A stretch of 15,914 nt of DNA from an uncultured Bacilli bacterium (GTDB lineage: Bacteria; Bacillota_I; Bacilli_A; RF39; UBA660): NCBI GenBank assembly GCA_947595415.1, contig CANQER010000012.1, positions 1 to 15,914 of the forward strand. The letters run 5' to 3'. Under the pieces are notes generated by a model. The model did not search any database and was not told the origin of the DNA. It saw only the letters and a program-made list of their open reading frames with translations. A program made the translations under genes and the position numbers. This document shows, in pieces, positions 1-7,622 of the stretch. Position 1 is the stretch's first letter, and each line of letters opens with the position of its first letter.

Positions 1-5
1 GAGTA

Positions 6-494
6 ATGCAAATTCCAACAGGTTTTTTTATAACATCTAGTGAGTTTATCGAAGAAGGTGGTATGGAAGTTGCTCCAGGTGATAGAGTACCTATTGAACT
101 TAAAGTATTAGATACTGATGAAAGGTATTGGTCAACTAATGTAAACAATACGATTACCTTTTTTAAACCAGGACTTTATAAAATTACTTTTATTGTTCAA
201 GCTAGAATTGATAAAATCAACTTTCAAGAAGGATCTAATGTAATATCAATTGGGTTTAAAAAATTATATGAAAATACTATCTATGCTTCTAATACAGTTT
301 TTTCAGATAGTCAAGTTCCAATTTCGATTGTTGGTCAAGGGATAATTAATTTAACCTATCCCAACGAACTTTTTGAACTAGCTAATTTAGGTAAATATCC
401 ATTTTATGTTCAAAGTCCTGATTTAAAATATTTAACAAGCGAATCTTCTTTCGCAAGTACTCCTGTTAGTATCATGATTGAAGCTTTAGCCTAA
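6..494 (+). CDS. Jelly-roll (BclA C-terminal / C1q-TNF-like) surface protein, possibly 5'-truncated by the window
   Basis: The 162 residues look like one all-beta domain: short hydrophobic strands separated by turns, an FKPGLYKITF strand near residues 53-62 and a closing strand SIMIEALA at the C-terminus. The order (VP..., then GxYKIT..., then a final SIxIExxA strand) resembles the C-terminal trimerising domain of the exosporium glycoprotein BclA and other C1q/TNF-like folds; this is recognition by eye, not an alignment. Such domains cap collagen-like or other stalks on spore or cell surfaces. The frame stays open to the left edge and the GAG at 1-3 is too close to the ATG for a normal ribosome site, so the true start and a stalk region may lie outside the window. 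A terminator follows the stop. A spore-surface role is inference, helped by sspI in the same window. Confidence 0.6.
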   Translation: MQIPTGFFITSSEFIEEGGMEVAPGDRVPIELKVLDTDERYWSTNVNNTITFFKPGLYKITFIVQARIDKINFQEGSNVISIGFKKLYENTIYASNTVFSDSQVPISIVGQGIINLTYPNELFELANLGKYPFYVQSPDLKYLTSESSFASTPVSIMIEALA

Positions 495-513
495 TATTAA
501 ACAAATTTTACTT

Positions 514-542
514 AAAAAAAAGATTAATTAGTCTTTTTTTTT
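514..542 (+). terminator. Intrinsic terminator after the jelly-roll gene
   Basis: An A-run ending in AGA pairs with TCT followed by nine T's across an 8-nt loop. The stem is almost all A-T but ends in a long T-tract, so it is a weak but plausible terminator. It lies 20 nt after the stop codon and just before the next promoter. Confidence 0.55.
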
Positions 543-548
543 AAATTA

Positions 549-557
549 TGTTATAAT
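549..557 (+). promoter_or_regulatory. Extended -10 promoter of the MBL-fold/TtcA-like operon
   Basis: TGTTATAAT is a perfect extended -10 (TG-N-TATAAT) for the housekeeping sigma factor. No good -35 was seen at the expected distance, as is common for extended -10 promoters. The predicted start near 564 falls right before the GAAGGATG ribosome site (565-572), giving a leader of about 14 nt. Confidence 0.6.
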
Positions 558-577
558 TATTTGCGAAGGATGATAAC

Positions 578-1441
578 ATGGAATTAGTTAAAATAAAAAA
601 TAATACATATTACATTAAAAATGCTACTAATATAGGAATTTATAAAATAGATAATGATGTGTATTTAATTGATACTGGTAATGATAAAGATGCTGGTAAA
701 AAAATTTTAAAAATTGTTTTAAATGAGGGTTGGAATGTGAAAGGAATTATAAATACCCATTCTCATGCTGATCATATTGGAGGAAATAAAGTTATTCAAG
801 ATCGAACTGGTTGTTTGATCTATGCTTCTAATATAGAAAGCTGTTTTATTAGAAATCCTATTTTAGAACCAACTGTTTTGTATGGAGCTTATCCAATTAA
901 AGAACTTCAAAATAAATTTTTGTTAGCCAAAGAATCTTCTGTTAGTAATTTAACTACTATTATGGGATTAGAGTATATTGATTTACCTGGTCATAGTTAT
1001 GATATGATAGGTGTTAAAACAATTGATGGAGTTTACTTTTTAGCAGATAGTTTAATAAGTAAAGATACAATTTTAAAATATCATTTATTCTTTCTTTATG
1101 ATGTAAGAAAATATTTAGAAACTCTACAATATCTAAAAACGTTAAAAGGTACTTTTGTCTTATCGCATGCTGAAATAACAGATGATATATCTGAACTAAT
1201 CAAACTAAATGAAGATAAAATAAAAGAAATAAGTGAAGTAATTTATAATTTATGTGATAATAGTACTTTTGAAAGTATTATTAAAGGAGTGTTTGATAAG
1301 TATAATATAGTTATAAATACCAATCAATATTTTCTTTTAAGTAGTACAATAAAAGCTTATCTTACATATTTACATGAAGAAAATAAAATAACCTATGAAT
1401 TTAAAGATAATATGATGTATTATGAAAAAGTTTCTCATTAA
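578..1441 (+). CDS. MBL-fold metallo-hydrolase
   Basis: The 287-residue protein has the metallo-beta-lactamase fold signature THSHADH (H61, H63, D65, H66) followed by IGGN. The other metal ligands are visible: H139 in LPGHS, D157 in FLADS and H197 in FVLSHAE. This is the full two-metal set, so the protein should be a catalytically competent hydrolase in the cytoplasm (no signal peptide). Residues from about 210 to the end are helical with an NQYFLLSSTIKAYLTYL segment, like the winged-helix tail of LACTB2-type members. The substrate cannot be told from sequence; the family includes thioesterases, glyoxalase II-like enzymes and nucleases. The start has a well-placed AAGGA seven nt upstream. The TtcA-like gene follows after 9 nt with its ribosome site on this stop codon, so the two are cotranscribed and may act in a shared thiol or sulfur-related step; that link is inference. 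Confidence 0.85.
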   Translation: MELVKIKNNTYYIKNATNIGIYKIDNDVYLIDTGNDKDAGKKILKIVLNEGWNVKGIINTHSHADHIGGNKVIQDRTGCLIYASNIESCFIRNPILEPTVLYGAYPIKELQNKFLLAKESSVSNLTTIMGLEYIDLPGHSYDMIGVKTIDGVYFLADSLISKDTILKYHLFFLYDVRKYLETLQYLKTLKGTFVLSHAEITDDISELIKLNEDKIKEISEVIYNLCDNSTFESIIKGVFDKYNIVINTNQYFLLSSTIKAYLTYLHEENKITYEFKDNMMYYEKVSH

Positions 1442-1450
1442 GGAGATAGT

Positions 1451-2266
1451 ATGGAAAGATATAAAGAAATAGAAAGAAGTATTATAAAAAAATATCGTAA
1501 AGAAATATGGAGTAGATTTATAAAAGCTGTTAAGGAATATGAGTTAATTTCTAAAGACGATAAAATCATGGTTTGTATAAGTGGAGGTAAGGATTCTTTT
1601 TTACTAGCTAAATGTATTCAAGAGTTAAAAAGACATGGAAAGATTTCTTTTGATGCTAAATTTGTAGTTATGGATCCTGGATATAGTAGTTTAAATCTTT
1701 CTAAAATTAAAGAAAATGCTAAAATTTTAAACATTCCAATTGAGATATTTAAAACTGATATTTTTGAAGTAACTTCTACTGTTAGTAAAAGTCCATGTTA
1801 TTTATGTGCTAGAATGCGAAGAGGTCATTTATATAATAAAGCTAAACAACTTGGTTGTAATAAGATTGCTTTGGGTCATCACTTTAATGATGTTATTGAA
1901 ACTAATTTGTTATCAATGTTTTATGGGTGTGAAATAAAAACCATGTTACCTAAACTACATAGTGAAAATTTTACTGGTCTACAGTTAATTAGACCTTTGT
2001 ATTTTGTTTTAGAAAAATCTATTATCAGTTGGGCTAAAAGTAACGATTTAGAGTTTTTAAATTGTGCTTGTAAAATTACAGCAAAAAATGAAATTGATAG
2101 TAAAAGAGAAAAGATTAAAAATTTAATTTCAGAGTTAAAAAAAGACTATGATAATATTGACTATAATATTTTTAAAAGTTTTGATAATATAAATCTAGAT
2201 TGTGTTTTAGGTTATAGACAAAATGATAAATACCATAGTTTTTTAGATGATTATGATGAAAAATGA
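1451..2266 (+). CDS. TtcA-like PP-loop ATPase, putative tRNA thiolation enzyme
   Basis: The PP-loop SGGKDS (residues 44-49) marks an N-type ATP pyrophosphatase that adenylates its substrate. A C116-x-x-C119 pair in PCYLCARMRRG and the ALGHHFNDVIETNL segment (140-153) are the TtcA/TtuA pattern, in which the two Cys plus one downstream Cys hold a 4Fe-4S cluster used for sulfur transfer to tRNA. C205 or C207 in LNCACK is the probable third ligand. At 271 residues the length fits TtcA (2-thiocytidine-32). Many Firmicutes carry TtcA-like paralogues of unproven target, so the exact tRNA position is not settled and no gene symbol is assigned. The ribosome site AAGGAGA overlaps the stop of the MBL gene upstream, indicating a coupled operon. 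The gene ends in TGA, which shows that TGA is a stop in this organism. Confidence 0.8.
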   Translation: MERYKEIERSIIKKYRKEIWSRFIKAVKEYELISKDDKIMVCISGGKDSFLLAKCIQELKRHGKISFDAKFVVMDPGYSSLNLSKIKENAKILNIPIEIFKTDIFEVTSTVSKSPCYLCARMRRGHLYNKAKQLGCNKIALGHHFNDVIETNLLSMFYGCEIKTMLPKLHSENFTGLQLIRPLYFVLEKSIISWAKSNDLEFLNCACKITAKNEIDSKREKIKNLISELKKDYDNIDYNIFKSFDNINLDCVLGYRQNDKYHSFLDDYDEK

Positions 2267-2317
2267 AATTTTAAAATCACTAATTTTGATGATTATTTAA
2301 AATTTAGGATATTTTTT
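2266..2317 (+). terminator. A/T-rich hairpin with T-run after the TtcA-like gene
   Basis: AAATTTTAAAATCA (2266-2279) pairs with TGATTATTTAAAATTT (2290-2305) with a small bulge, around a 10-nt loop. A T-run follows at 2311-2317. The stem is long but has only one G-C pair, and the T-run starts several nt after the stem, so efficiency is uncertain. Confidence 0.5.
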
Positions 2318-2359
2318 TATGTAAAGTTGTTGTTTTTTTAAAAGTTTTTTTAAAAATGA

Positions 2360-2389
2360 TTGTAAGTATTAGTTAAATTGTGTTATAAT
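2360..2389 (+). promoter_or_regulatory. Housekeeping promoter of the envelope cluster
   Basis: TTGTAA (2360-2365), an 18-nt spacer and TATAAT (2384-2389), which is also an extended -10 (TGTTATAAT from 2381). The ribosome site AGGAGG is at 2411-2416. This is one of the stronger promoters in the window, and its leader of about 30 nt is longer than most here. Confidence 0.7.
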
Positions 2390-2425
2390 ATAAAAAATAG
2401 GTAATAAAATAGGAGGTTTTAAACG

Positions 2426-4087
2426 ATGAATGATATGCAAAATATGAATCAATATGATACGCAACCTATGCATCAAAGTTATGGTGAAGTAGATAATAAT
2501 GAACCAGAAGAAAAGAAAAGTGGTTTGTCTACTGTATTAAAATGGTTATTAATAATAATTATTATAATCATTATCATTTTACTGTTATTAAAATCATGTG
2601 GATGCAATAACAATTCTAATTTAGAAGGGGATTTGTTGAATGCTGGTAAAAAGTATTATGAAACAAATAATAAACCCCAAATAAGAGGTACTTGTGATAC
2701 TGTTACTTTAGGAGAACTTATCGAGAAAAATTTACTTAAAGAAAATCAATATTCTAATTGTGACAAAAACAATACTTATGTTAAAGTATGTTTATTAGAA
2801 AGTGGAAGTTATCACTATGCTCCAGTTCTATCATGTCCAAAAGAAGAAGAGTATACAGATTGGAAAAAGGGAATAGAAGCTGATGTTATTCCTGATAAGA
2901 CAGATGTTAATTTCTTATATTTAGGACAAAGAATTGATAAGAATAGTATTAAATATGGTAAAACTGTTACTGTAGATAAGGATAAAATACCTTTTAATAG
3001 TTATGAAATATTAGGAGAAGTTACTCAATATAGTTATCGTGATCTACAATACAGATGGACAATTAATAGTGAAGTTAGACAATACTATCCTGGTAATAAA
3101 AGCAAAGCTAGTGATGTAAATAGATATTATGTATCTAGTCCAGCTAAAGGATATACAAATAAAGATAGTGCTAGTAGTAGTGCTTATAAATGGTATAAAC
3201 AAACAACAAAGAAAGCGTCAACTATTCCAGGTAAAGGATATGTTAAAGGATCTGAAGCTGGTCGAACTGAACATTACTCTTTGACTGAACCTAAGACAGA
3301 ATCTTATCGTAAAAAATGGAATTTAGTTGCATATAGAACAAGAAGTTTGACTAATGCTTTAGAAAGATGGGTATGTTCACCTACTAAAGATTCAAGTCAA
3401 GTGTTAAATAGTAATACACCATGTAGTGAACGTAAGGATGATTTTACAGTAGATAGAGGAACTGCTTATTGGTGTAAAGATGATAGTGGCAAATATACAA
3501 AGAAACAAACTAGTCCTGTTTGTAAAGGAAGTTGGTCTAGTTGGTCATTAAATTCATGTAAGACAACTAGTAGTTTAGAATGTGATAGTCAAAAAATGTG
3601 GTATTATCGTGATACATTATATACATGGACTAAGAAGAGTTATTATCCAAGCAATGCTACAACAGCTAGTGGAGAAAATACATACTTTGTAAGTAGTCCA
3701 GCAAGTGGTTATGTAAAAGATCCAAATACGAAAACAACTGCTTATAAATGGTATAAGAAGATATCTACTGGAGATTCTGTTTACTCTGTAAGTAAACCAT
3801 ATAGTAATGCAGTAAGGACAAATGAAAGTCGTTGGACAGGTTGGTCTAGTTACTCAGATAATAAGGTTAGTGAATCTTCAACTAGAGAAGTTAGAACTAT
3901 TACTAGATTAAAAATAAAAGAAATTGTTTCTGATGATGTTGATTGGGTTGATGTAACAAATGGTTATGTAAATGAGGCAGATTTGTTAAAAGCCTTTAAT
4001 GATGCTGGCTTTAATGTAAATTCACTAAGTGATATCAATGGTGAGATAAGATATAAAACACAATTATATTATAGGAATAAGAAATAG
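2426..4087 (+). CDS. Membrane-anchored extracellular protein with pseudopilin-like domain and internal duplication
   Basis: A 553-residue single-pass protein. The first 37 residues are polar and acidic, with KSGLSTVLK before an extreme Ile/Leu segment (about 41-55), so the N-terminus should be inside and the rest outside. Residues 67-137 (LLNAGKKYYE..., VTLGELIEKNLL, then NTYVKVCL) resemble the globular part of pseudopilin-like proteins found in gut Firmicutes, with Cys at 90, 112, 122 and 137 that could form disulfides. Two copies of one module follow at about 204-258 and 394-444, sharing YRD...YxWT, then YxVSSPAxGY and AYKWYK. After each comes a Trp-rich stretch (WSSWSLNSC at 370-378; WTGWSSYSDN at 470-479) reminiscent of thrombospondin type 1 repeats. 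C317, C333, C350, C366, C378 and C385 lie between and beside the copies. It opens a cluster with the coiled-coil gene 20 nt downstream. Function is unknown; a structural or adhesive envelope role is inference. Confidence 0.75.
   Translation: MNDMQNMNQYDTQPMHQSYGEVDNNEPEEKKSGLSTVLKWLLIIIIIIIIILLLLKSCGCNNNSNLEGDLLNAGKKYYETNNKPQIRGTCDTVTLGELIEKNLLKENQYSNCDKNNTYVKVCLLESGSYHYAPVLSCPKEEEYTDWKKGIEADVIPDKTDVNFLYLGQRIDKNSIKYGKTVTVDKDKIPFNSYEILGEVTQYSYRDLQYRWTINSEVRQYYPGNKSKASDVNRYYVSSPAKGYTNKDSASSSAYKWYKQTTKKASTIPGKGYVKGSEAGRTEHYSLTEPKTESYRKKWNLVAYRTRSLTNALERWVCSPTKDSSQVLNSNTPCSERKDDFTVDRGTAYWCKDDSGKYTKKQTSPVCKGSWSSWSLNSCKTTSSLECDSQKMWYYRDTLYTWTKKSYYPSNATTASGENTYFVSSPASGYVKDPNTKTTAYKWYKKISTGDSVYSVSKPYSNAVRTNESRWTGWSSYSDNKVSESSTREVRTITRLKIKEIVSDDVDWVDVTNGYVNEADLLKAFNDAGFNVNSLSDINGEIRYKTQLYYRNKK
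3035..3757 (+). repeat. Diverged protein-level duplication inside the 553-residue surface protein
   Basis: Copy 1 is encoded at about 3035-3199 and copy 2 at about 3605-3757. They share YRD at the start, a YxWT core, YYP, a YxVSSPAxGY strand and AYKWYK at the end. The DNA has diverged, so this is an old module duplication, not a recent tandem repeat. Confidence 0.7.
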
Positions 4088-4107
4088 AAAGATTAAAAGG
4101 AGGATTT

Positions 4108-6870
4108 ATGAAAATAGAAGAATATGCAAAACAAAAAGAAGTTTCAGTTGATAATGTTGTTAAAATGATGAATAGATTAGGTTTAACAACTAACGAAGAA
4201 GGACTTAGTGAAGATACTGTAGCTTCATTAAATCAAGAATTTCGCAAACAAGATTATTTAAATCGATTAGAAGCCCTACATAGTTATATTCCTCAAGAAT
4301 TAATCGATAGACAAAAAGAATTAATTGAAAAAATAAGTAAAGATAAAAATAGTTGTGAAAAGATGATTGCACAATTAGAAAACAAGTTAAAAACCCATAA
4401 ATATGATCAATATAATGAACAAGAAAACTTAGAACTTAGAACGTTGATAAGAACATACAAAACTCAAATGTCAACTTTAGATGTTCTAGCATCAACAATT
4501 TCTGGTAATAGAGAATCAATTTCATTAGATGAAGAATTGATTGAAGAAGAAAAAGAAAGACAAGCAGAATTACAAAACGTAATTGATACTTTTTCAGTTG
4601 AATTAAGAGAAGAAGGTATTTCTGATGAACGTGTTAGTGAAATTCGTGCTTTGATTGAAGATAGTAGAAGTAGTATTACTGATTCTAAAAATACAGTTTC
4701 TAGTTTACAAGAAAGAATTGATACATTAAATAAAAGTTTAGAAGATGCTAGTAGAGAACATGAAAGAGTAAAAGATAAAGCTAAAAATTTACGAGCTGAA
4801 ATAGATGAATTTCCAGATCGTTTAAGACAACGAGATGAAAAGGAATTAGCTAGTCAAAAAAGAATATTAGAGTCTATTAATAATAATGGTAAATACTTAT
4901 TATATAATCCAGATGAAAAATTAAAAACTATTATAGCTCAATATGAAAAAGGTTTCTTAAAAGAAAGTGAATTAAAAGAATCTTTAATTGAATTTAAAAA
5001 TAATTTCTATACAACTTATGCTACTGAATTAGATGATCAATTTGAAAATCAAAAAAGATTATCTGAAATTAAGGAAAGAAGAGAAGCAATTAATCTAGAA
5101 ATCATAGAACTACAAACTTTCATTGATGAAAGAAGAGCTAATGAAAAATACATGAGTGATTCTGCATTCGTTGAAGAATATTTAGATAGTCGTGTTTCTA
5201 ATAGTAAAAGAGATATCGAAGAAGAAATTGATGATGCTAAAAAATCTATAGAAAATAATGAAGAATATCGTGTTTTACTTGATAAGAATATTGCAGATGT
5301 TGATAAAGAAATAAGACAAGTTAAAAAGGAAATTGAAAAAGCAATTGCTCAAAAAGATTCTGAAACAAATATAAATGCTTTAAACAACAGACTAGAAAAA
5401 TTAAATGAACACAAAGCTTATTATCAAGAGTTTGCAGTTTTATTAGTTAACGAAAAGAAAGAAAAAGAAGCTTGCATTACTGAAAAATCTGAACAACTAA
5501 GTAAATTAAATAGTCGAGAAAGAGATGTTGTTTTAGGAGCTTTAGGTATTAAAGAACTTACTTCAACAAGTGTTAAAAGAGAAGAAGAAATTGCCTTTAA
5601 ACAAGGACAAATTAATAGTTTAAAAAGTGAATTATCACGTCTAGATCGTGAAGAACAACTTGCTTCAGTGGTATTTGGTAATGAATTAGATGAATTAATC
5701 AATGATATTGAAGAAGAAAAAGAAAATAAAAAAGTTATTCCAGTTCCTATTGTAGAAAAGGAAGAAGACAAAAAAAAAGATGAAGAAGTAGTAGTTGCTC
5801 CTTTAGTTGATGAAAATGTTGACGAAAAGGAAGATGAAAAAGAGGATGAAGTAGTAGTTGCTCCTATCGAAGAGGAAGAAGAAAAAGAAGATAAATTAAT
5901 TCCTATTGTTGCATTTAAAGAATCTAAATTAGGTAAATCTATAGCTAATATAAAAGGAAAAGCTTTAGATTGGATTAGAGAACATAAAAAAGTAATTGCA
6001 GCAGTTTTAGCAGGTGGGATTATGATTACAGCTTTAGTATCTAATTTTGGAGCATGTAGTATGCTTGATCATACAGGTGATGAAGCAAAATTAAATCATG
6101 ATATATTTGTTGTTCATGATTCACCATATAATGGATGTAACTGTAATATGCAAACTGTAGATGATATAGATGATGTAGTTCATTTTAATTCACCTGTAGC
6201 TGATCATAGTAGCAGTTATACTCCCAGTGGCTCTACTCATGTAAATCCCCAAACACCAGATACTTCAATTGGTAATCCTACTGTAGATGATACAAGTATT
6301 AGTGATCGAGGAGAAATGTCACCTGGTGATAATCTAGATACAGGTGAAAAACCTGGGTTAGTACCAGATGATGATACAAATAACAATAACGATGATAATG
6401 ACAAAGATAATGATAAAGATGAACCAACTCCAGAAAGAGATATGTGGCATGCTCATCTAGGAACAGCAGCAGATGCTGGAACTGATCAAGCAATAGATGA
6501 AACATTAGAAACAGTAGATGATAATGGTAATGTTCAAACTGTTCATCCAAATGATACGCAAAATGATGTACCAAGTGATCTAGTATCTTCAGGAGATGGT
6601 AATTTCGAAACTCCAAAAGATCGTGACGATAATGTAGCTAAAACTCCAAGTGCACCACAAGAAGAAACTCCTCAAGAAAAACTTGATGACATTGAAAAAG
6701 ATCTAAATCTAGGTGGTATGTCAGATGATGATTTGGATAAATTAGTACAACAACAAAGTGCATCAACTATAAGTCAAGACAATGCTCAACAAATAAATGA
6801 TTTAAATGAATTAAAATCACAAATAGTTCAATCCACTGAAAATAGTATGGAAAGTGGAATGACTAGATAG
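4108..6870 (+). CDS. Membrane-anchored giant coiled-coil protein with IF2_N-like N-terminus
   Basis: A 920-residue protein with four parts. Residues 1-45 (IEEYAKQKEVSVDNVVKMMN, then LGL) match the pattern of the small IF2_N helical domain of translation initiation factor 2, here without any GTPase. Residues about 50-545 are almost continuous coiled coil rich in Glu, Lys, Leu and Gln. Residues 546-610 are an acidic linker in which EVVVAP occurs twice. A single membrane helix follows at about 629-648 after WIREHKK. The final 270 residues are Asp/Asn/Thr-rich, probably disordered, with a GCNCN motif and a Gln-rich tail. By the positive-inside rule the coiled coil is cytoplasmic and the tail outside. 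Ribosome site AAAAGGAGGA precedes the ATG. A nine-A run at 5770-5778 is read in frame. No known function is recognised; a scaffold linking cytoplasm and envelope is inference. Confidence 0.75.
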   Translation: MKIEEYAKQKEVSVDNVVKMMNRLGLTTNEEGLSEDTVASLNQEFRKQDYLNRLEALHSYIPQELIDRQKELIEKISKDKNSCEKMIAQLENKLKTHKYDQYNEQENLELRTLIRTYKTQMSTLDVLASTISGNRESISLDEELIEEEKERQAELQNVIDTFSVELREEGISDERVSEIRALIEDSRSSITDSKNTVSSLQERIDTLNKSLEDASREHERVKDKAKNLRAEIDEFPDRLRQRDEKELASQKRILESINNNGKYLLYNPDEKLKTIIAQYEKGFLKESELKESLIEFKNNFYTTYATELDDQFENQKRLSEIKERREAINLEIIELQTFIDERRANEKYMSDSAFVEEYLDSRVSNSKRDIEEEIDDAKKSIENNEEYRVLLDKNIADVDKEIRQVKKEIEKAIAQKDSETNINALNNRLEKLNEHKAYYQEFAVLLVNEKKEKEACITEKSEQLSKLNSRERDVVLGALGIKELTSTSVKREEEIAFKQGQINSLKSELSRLDREEQLASVVFGNELDELINDIEEEKENKKVIPVPIVEKEEDKKKDEEVVVAPLVDENVDEKEDEKEDEVVVAPIEEEEEKEDKLIPIVAFKESKLGKSIANIKGKALDWIREHKKVIAAVLAGGIMITALVSNFGACSMLDHTGDEAKLNHDIFVVHDSPYNGCNCNMQTVDDIDDVVHFNSPVADHSSSYTPSGSTHVNPQTPDTSIGNPTVDDTSISDRGEMSPGDNLDTGEKPGLVPDDDTNNNNDDNDKDNDKDEPTPERDMWHAHLGTAADAGTDQAIDETLETVDDNGNVQTVHPNDTQNDVPSDLVSSGDGNFETPKDRDDNVAKTPSAPQEETPQEKLDDIEKDLNLGGMSDDDLDKLVQQQSASTISQDNAQQINDLNELKSQIVQSTENSMESGMTR

Positions 6871-6877
6871 GAGGATT

Positions 6878-7126
6878 ATGGAAAATAATACAAAGAAAAC
6901 AATAGTTTTAGGCGATAATCGTAAATATATAATTATTAGACAATTAGTTTATAAAGACGATACATATTATTTTGTAAGTCGTATAAACGATGAAGAAACT
7001 GAAATATTAAACGATTTTAATTATATTAAAGAAGTAAAAAAAGATGGTAAATCATTTTGTGAGTTTGTAACAGATCCAGAAGTATTAAAAGTTTTATTAG
7101 ATTATACAAATTTAGATGAAGATTAA
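6878..7126 (+). CDS. Small DUF1292-like protein
   Basis: An 82-residue soluble protein that begins with charged residues, then strands (KYIIIRQLVYKDDTYYFVSRI) and an acidic C-terminus. The strand order and the DDTYYFV...DEETEIL pattern resemble DUF1292 proteins, whose function is not known; the match is by eye only. It starts 7 nt after the coiled-coil gene, with GGAGG placed on that gene's stop codon, so translation is probably coupled. It could be a cytoplasmic partner of the coiled-coil protein, but nothing in the sequence proves it. Confidence 0.6.
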   Translation: MENNTKKTIVLGDNRKYIIIRQLVYKDDTYYFVSRINDEETEILNDFNYIKEVKKDGKSFCEFVTDPEVLKVLLDYTNLDED

Positions 7127-7181
7127 TAAAAAATAATGTTTATATTTGTCGTATTTGTTAACACTATATATAGGTGATAAC

Positions 7182-7577
7182 ATGAAAACATATATAACAT
7201 TATTTTTTTTAATTTTAATAATACTTATAACTATTAAACCTAAAACAGAACTAGTAAGTCTTGAAATAGAAGATGGTAAATATACTAAAGTAATAACATG
7301 TACTTCTTTAACAACCAAAAATATTGGTAATTTAGAAAATAAAATAATAGGGATATATCCTTATATCAATCCTATTTATAAAGATAAATTAAAAAAATTA
7401 GAATATTATAAATTAGATAGTATTGATAATTTTACCAATCTTTATTTAAAGACCTTAGAAAAAAATGGTTACTTAGAAGATCTTTATAAATATAAATTAA
7501 ATGGAATAAAAATAGAAAAAATTGAAATTTATATATCTGATATTGAAACAAATTTGATAAATAATATGTGTAATTAG
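7182..7577 (+). CDS. Small membrane-anchored protein of unknown function
   Basis: The 131-residue product starts with a single hydrophobic segment (about residues 4-18, ITLFFLILIILITI) followed by Lys-Pro-Lys, then a soluble domain of mixed strands and helices ending NNMCN. No Ala-x-Ala or lipobox is visible, so it is probably an uncleaved N-terminal anchor. ATG 7182 is chosen because AGGTGAT sits just upstream; the in-frame TTG at 7146 has no ribosome site. It lies 55 nt after the DUF1292-like gene with no clear terminator between, so it may belong to the same transcript. No family is recognised. Confidence 0.65.
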   Translation: MKTYITLFFLILIILITIKPKTELVSLEIEDGKYTKVITCTSLTTKNIGNLENKIIGIYPYINPIYKDKLKKLEYYKLDSIDNFTNLYLKTLEKNGYLEDLYKYKLNGIKIEKIEIYISDIETNLINNMCN

Positions 7578-7606
7578 TTGTAAAATGAAATTATTAATAG
7601 TATAAT
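7578..7606 (+). promoter_or_regulatory. Housekeeping promoter of nfeD-qmcA
   Basis: TTGTAA (7578-7583), an ideal 17-nt spacer and TATAAT (7601-7606). The predicted start near 7613 coincides with the ribosome site AGGTGG (7613-7618), so the leader is only about 10 nt. The -35 box begins immediately after the previous stop codon. Confidence 0.75.
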
Positions 7607-7622
7607 GTAAATAGGTGGTAAT

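Noticed and set aside
6299-6616. Minus-strand open frame rich in His, Leu and Tyr
   Set aside because: It is the complement of the Asp/Asn/Thr-rich tail of the coiled-coil gene; composition is an artefact of GAT/AAT-type codons and there is no ribosome site or family similarity.
7146-7181. TTG start for the small membrane protein
   Set aside because: No Shine-Dalgarno upstream; ATG 7182 has AGGTGAT and starts right before the membrane helix.
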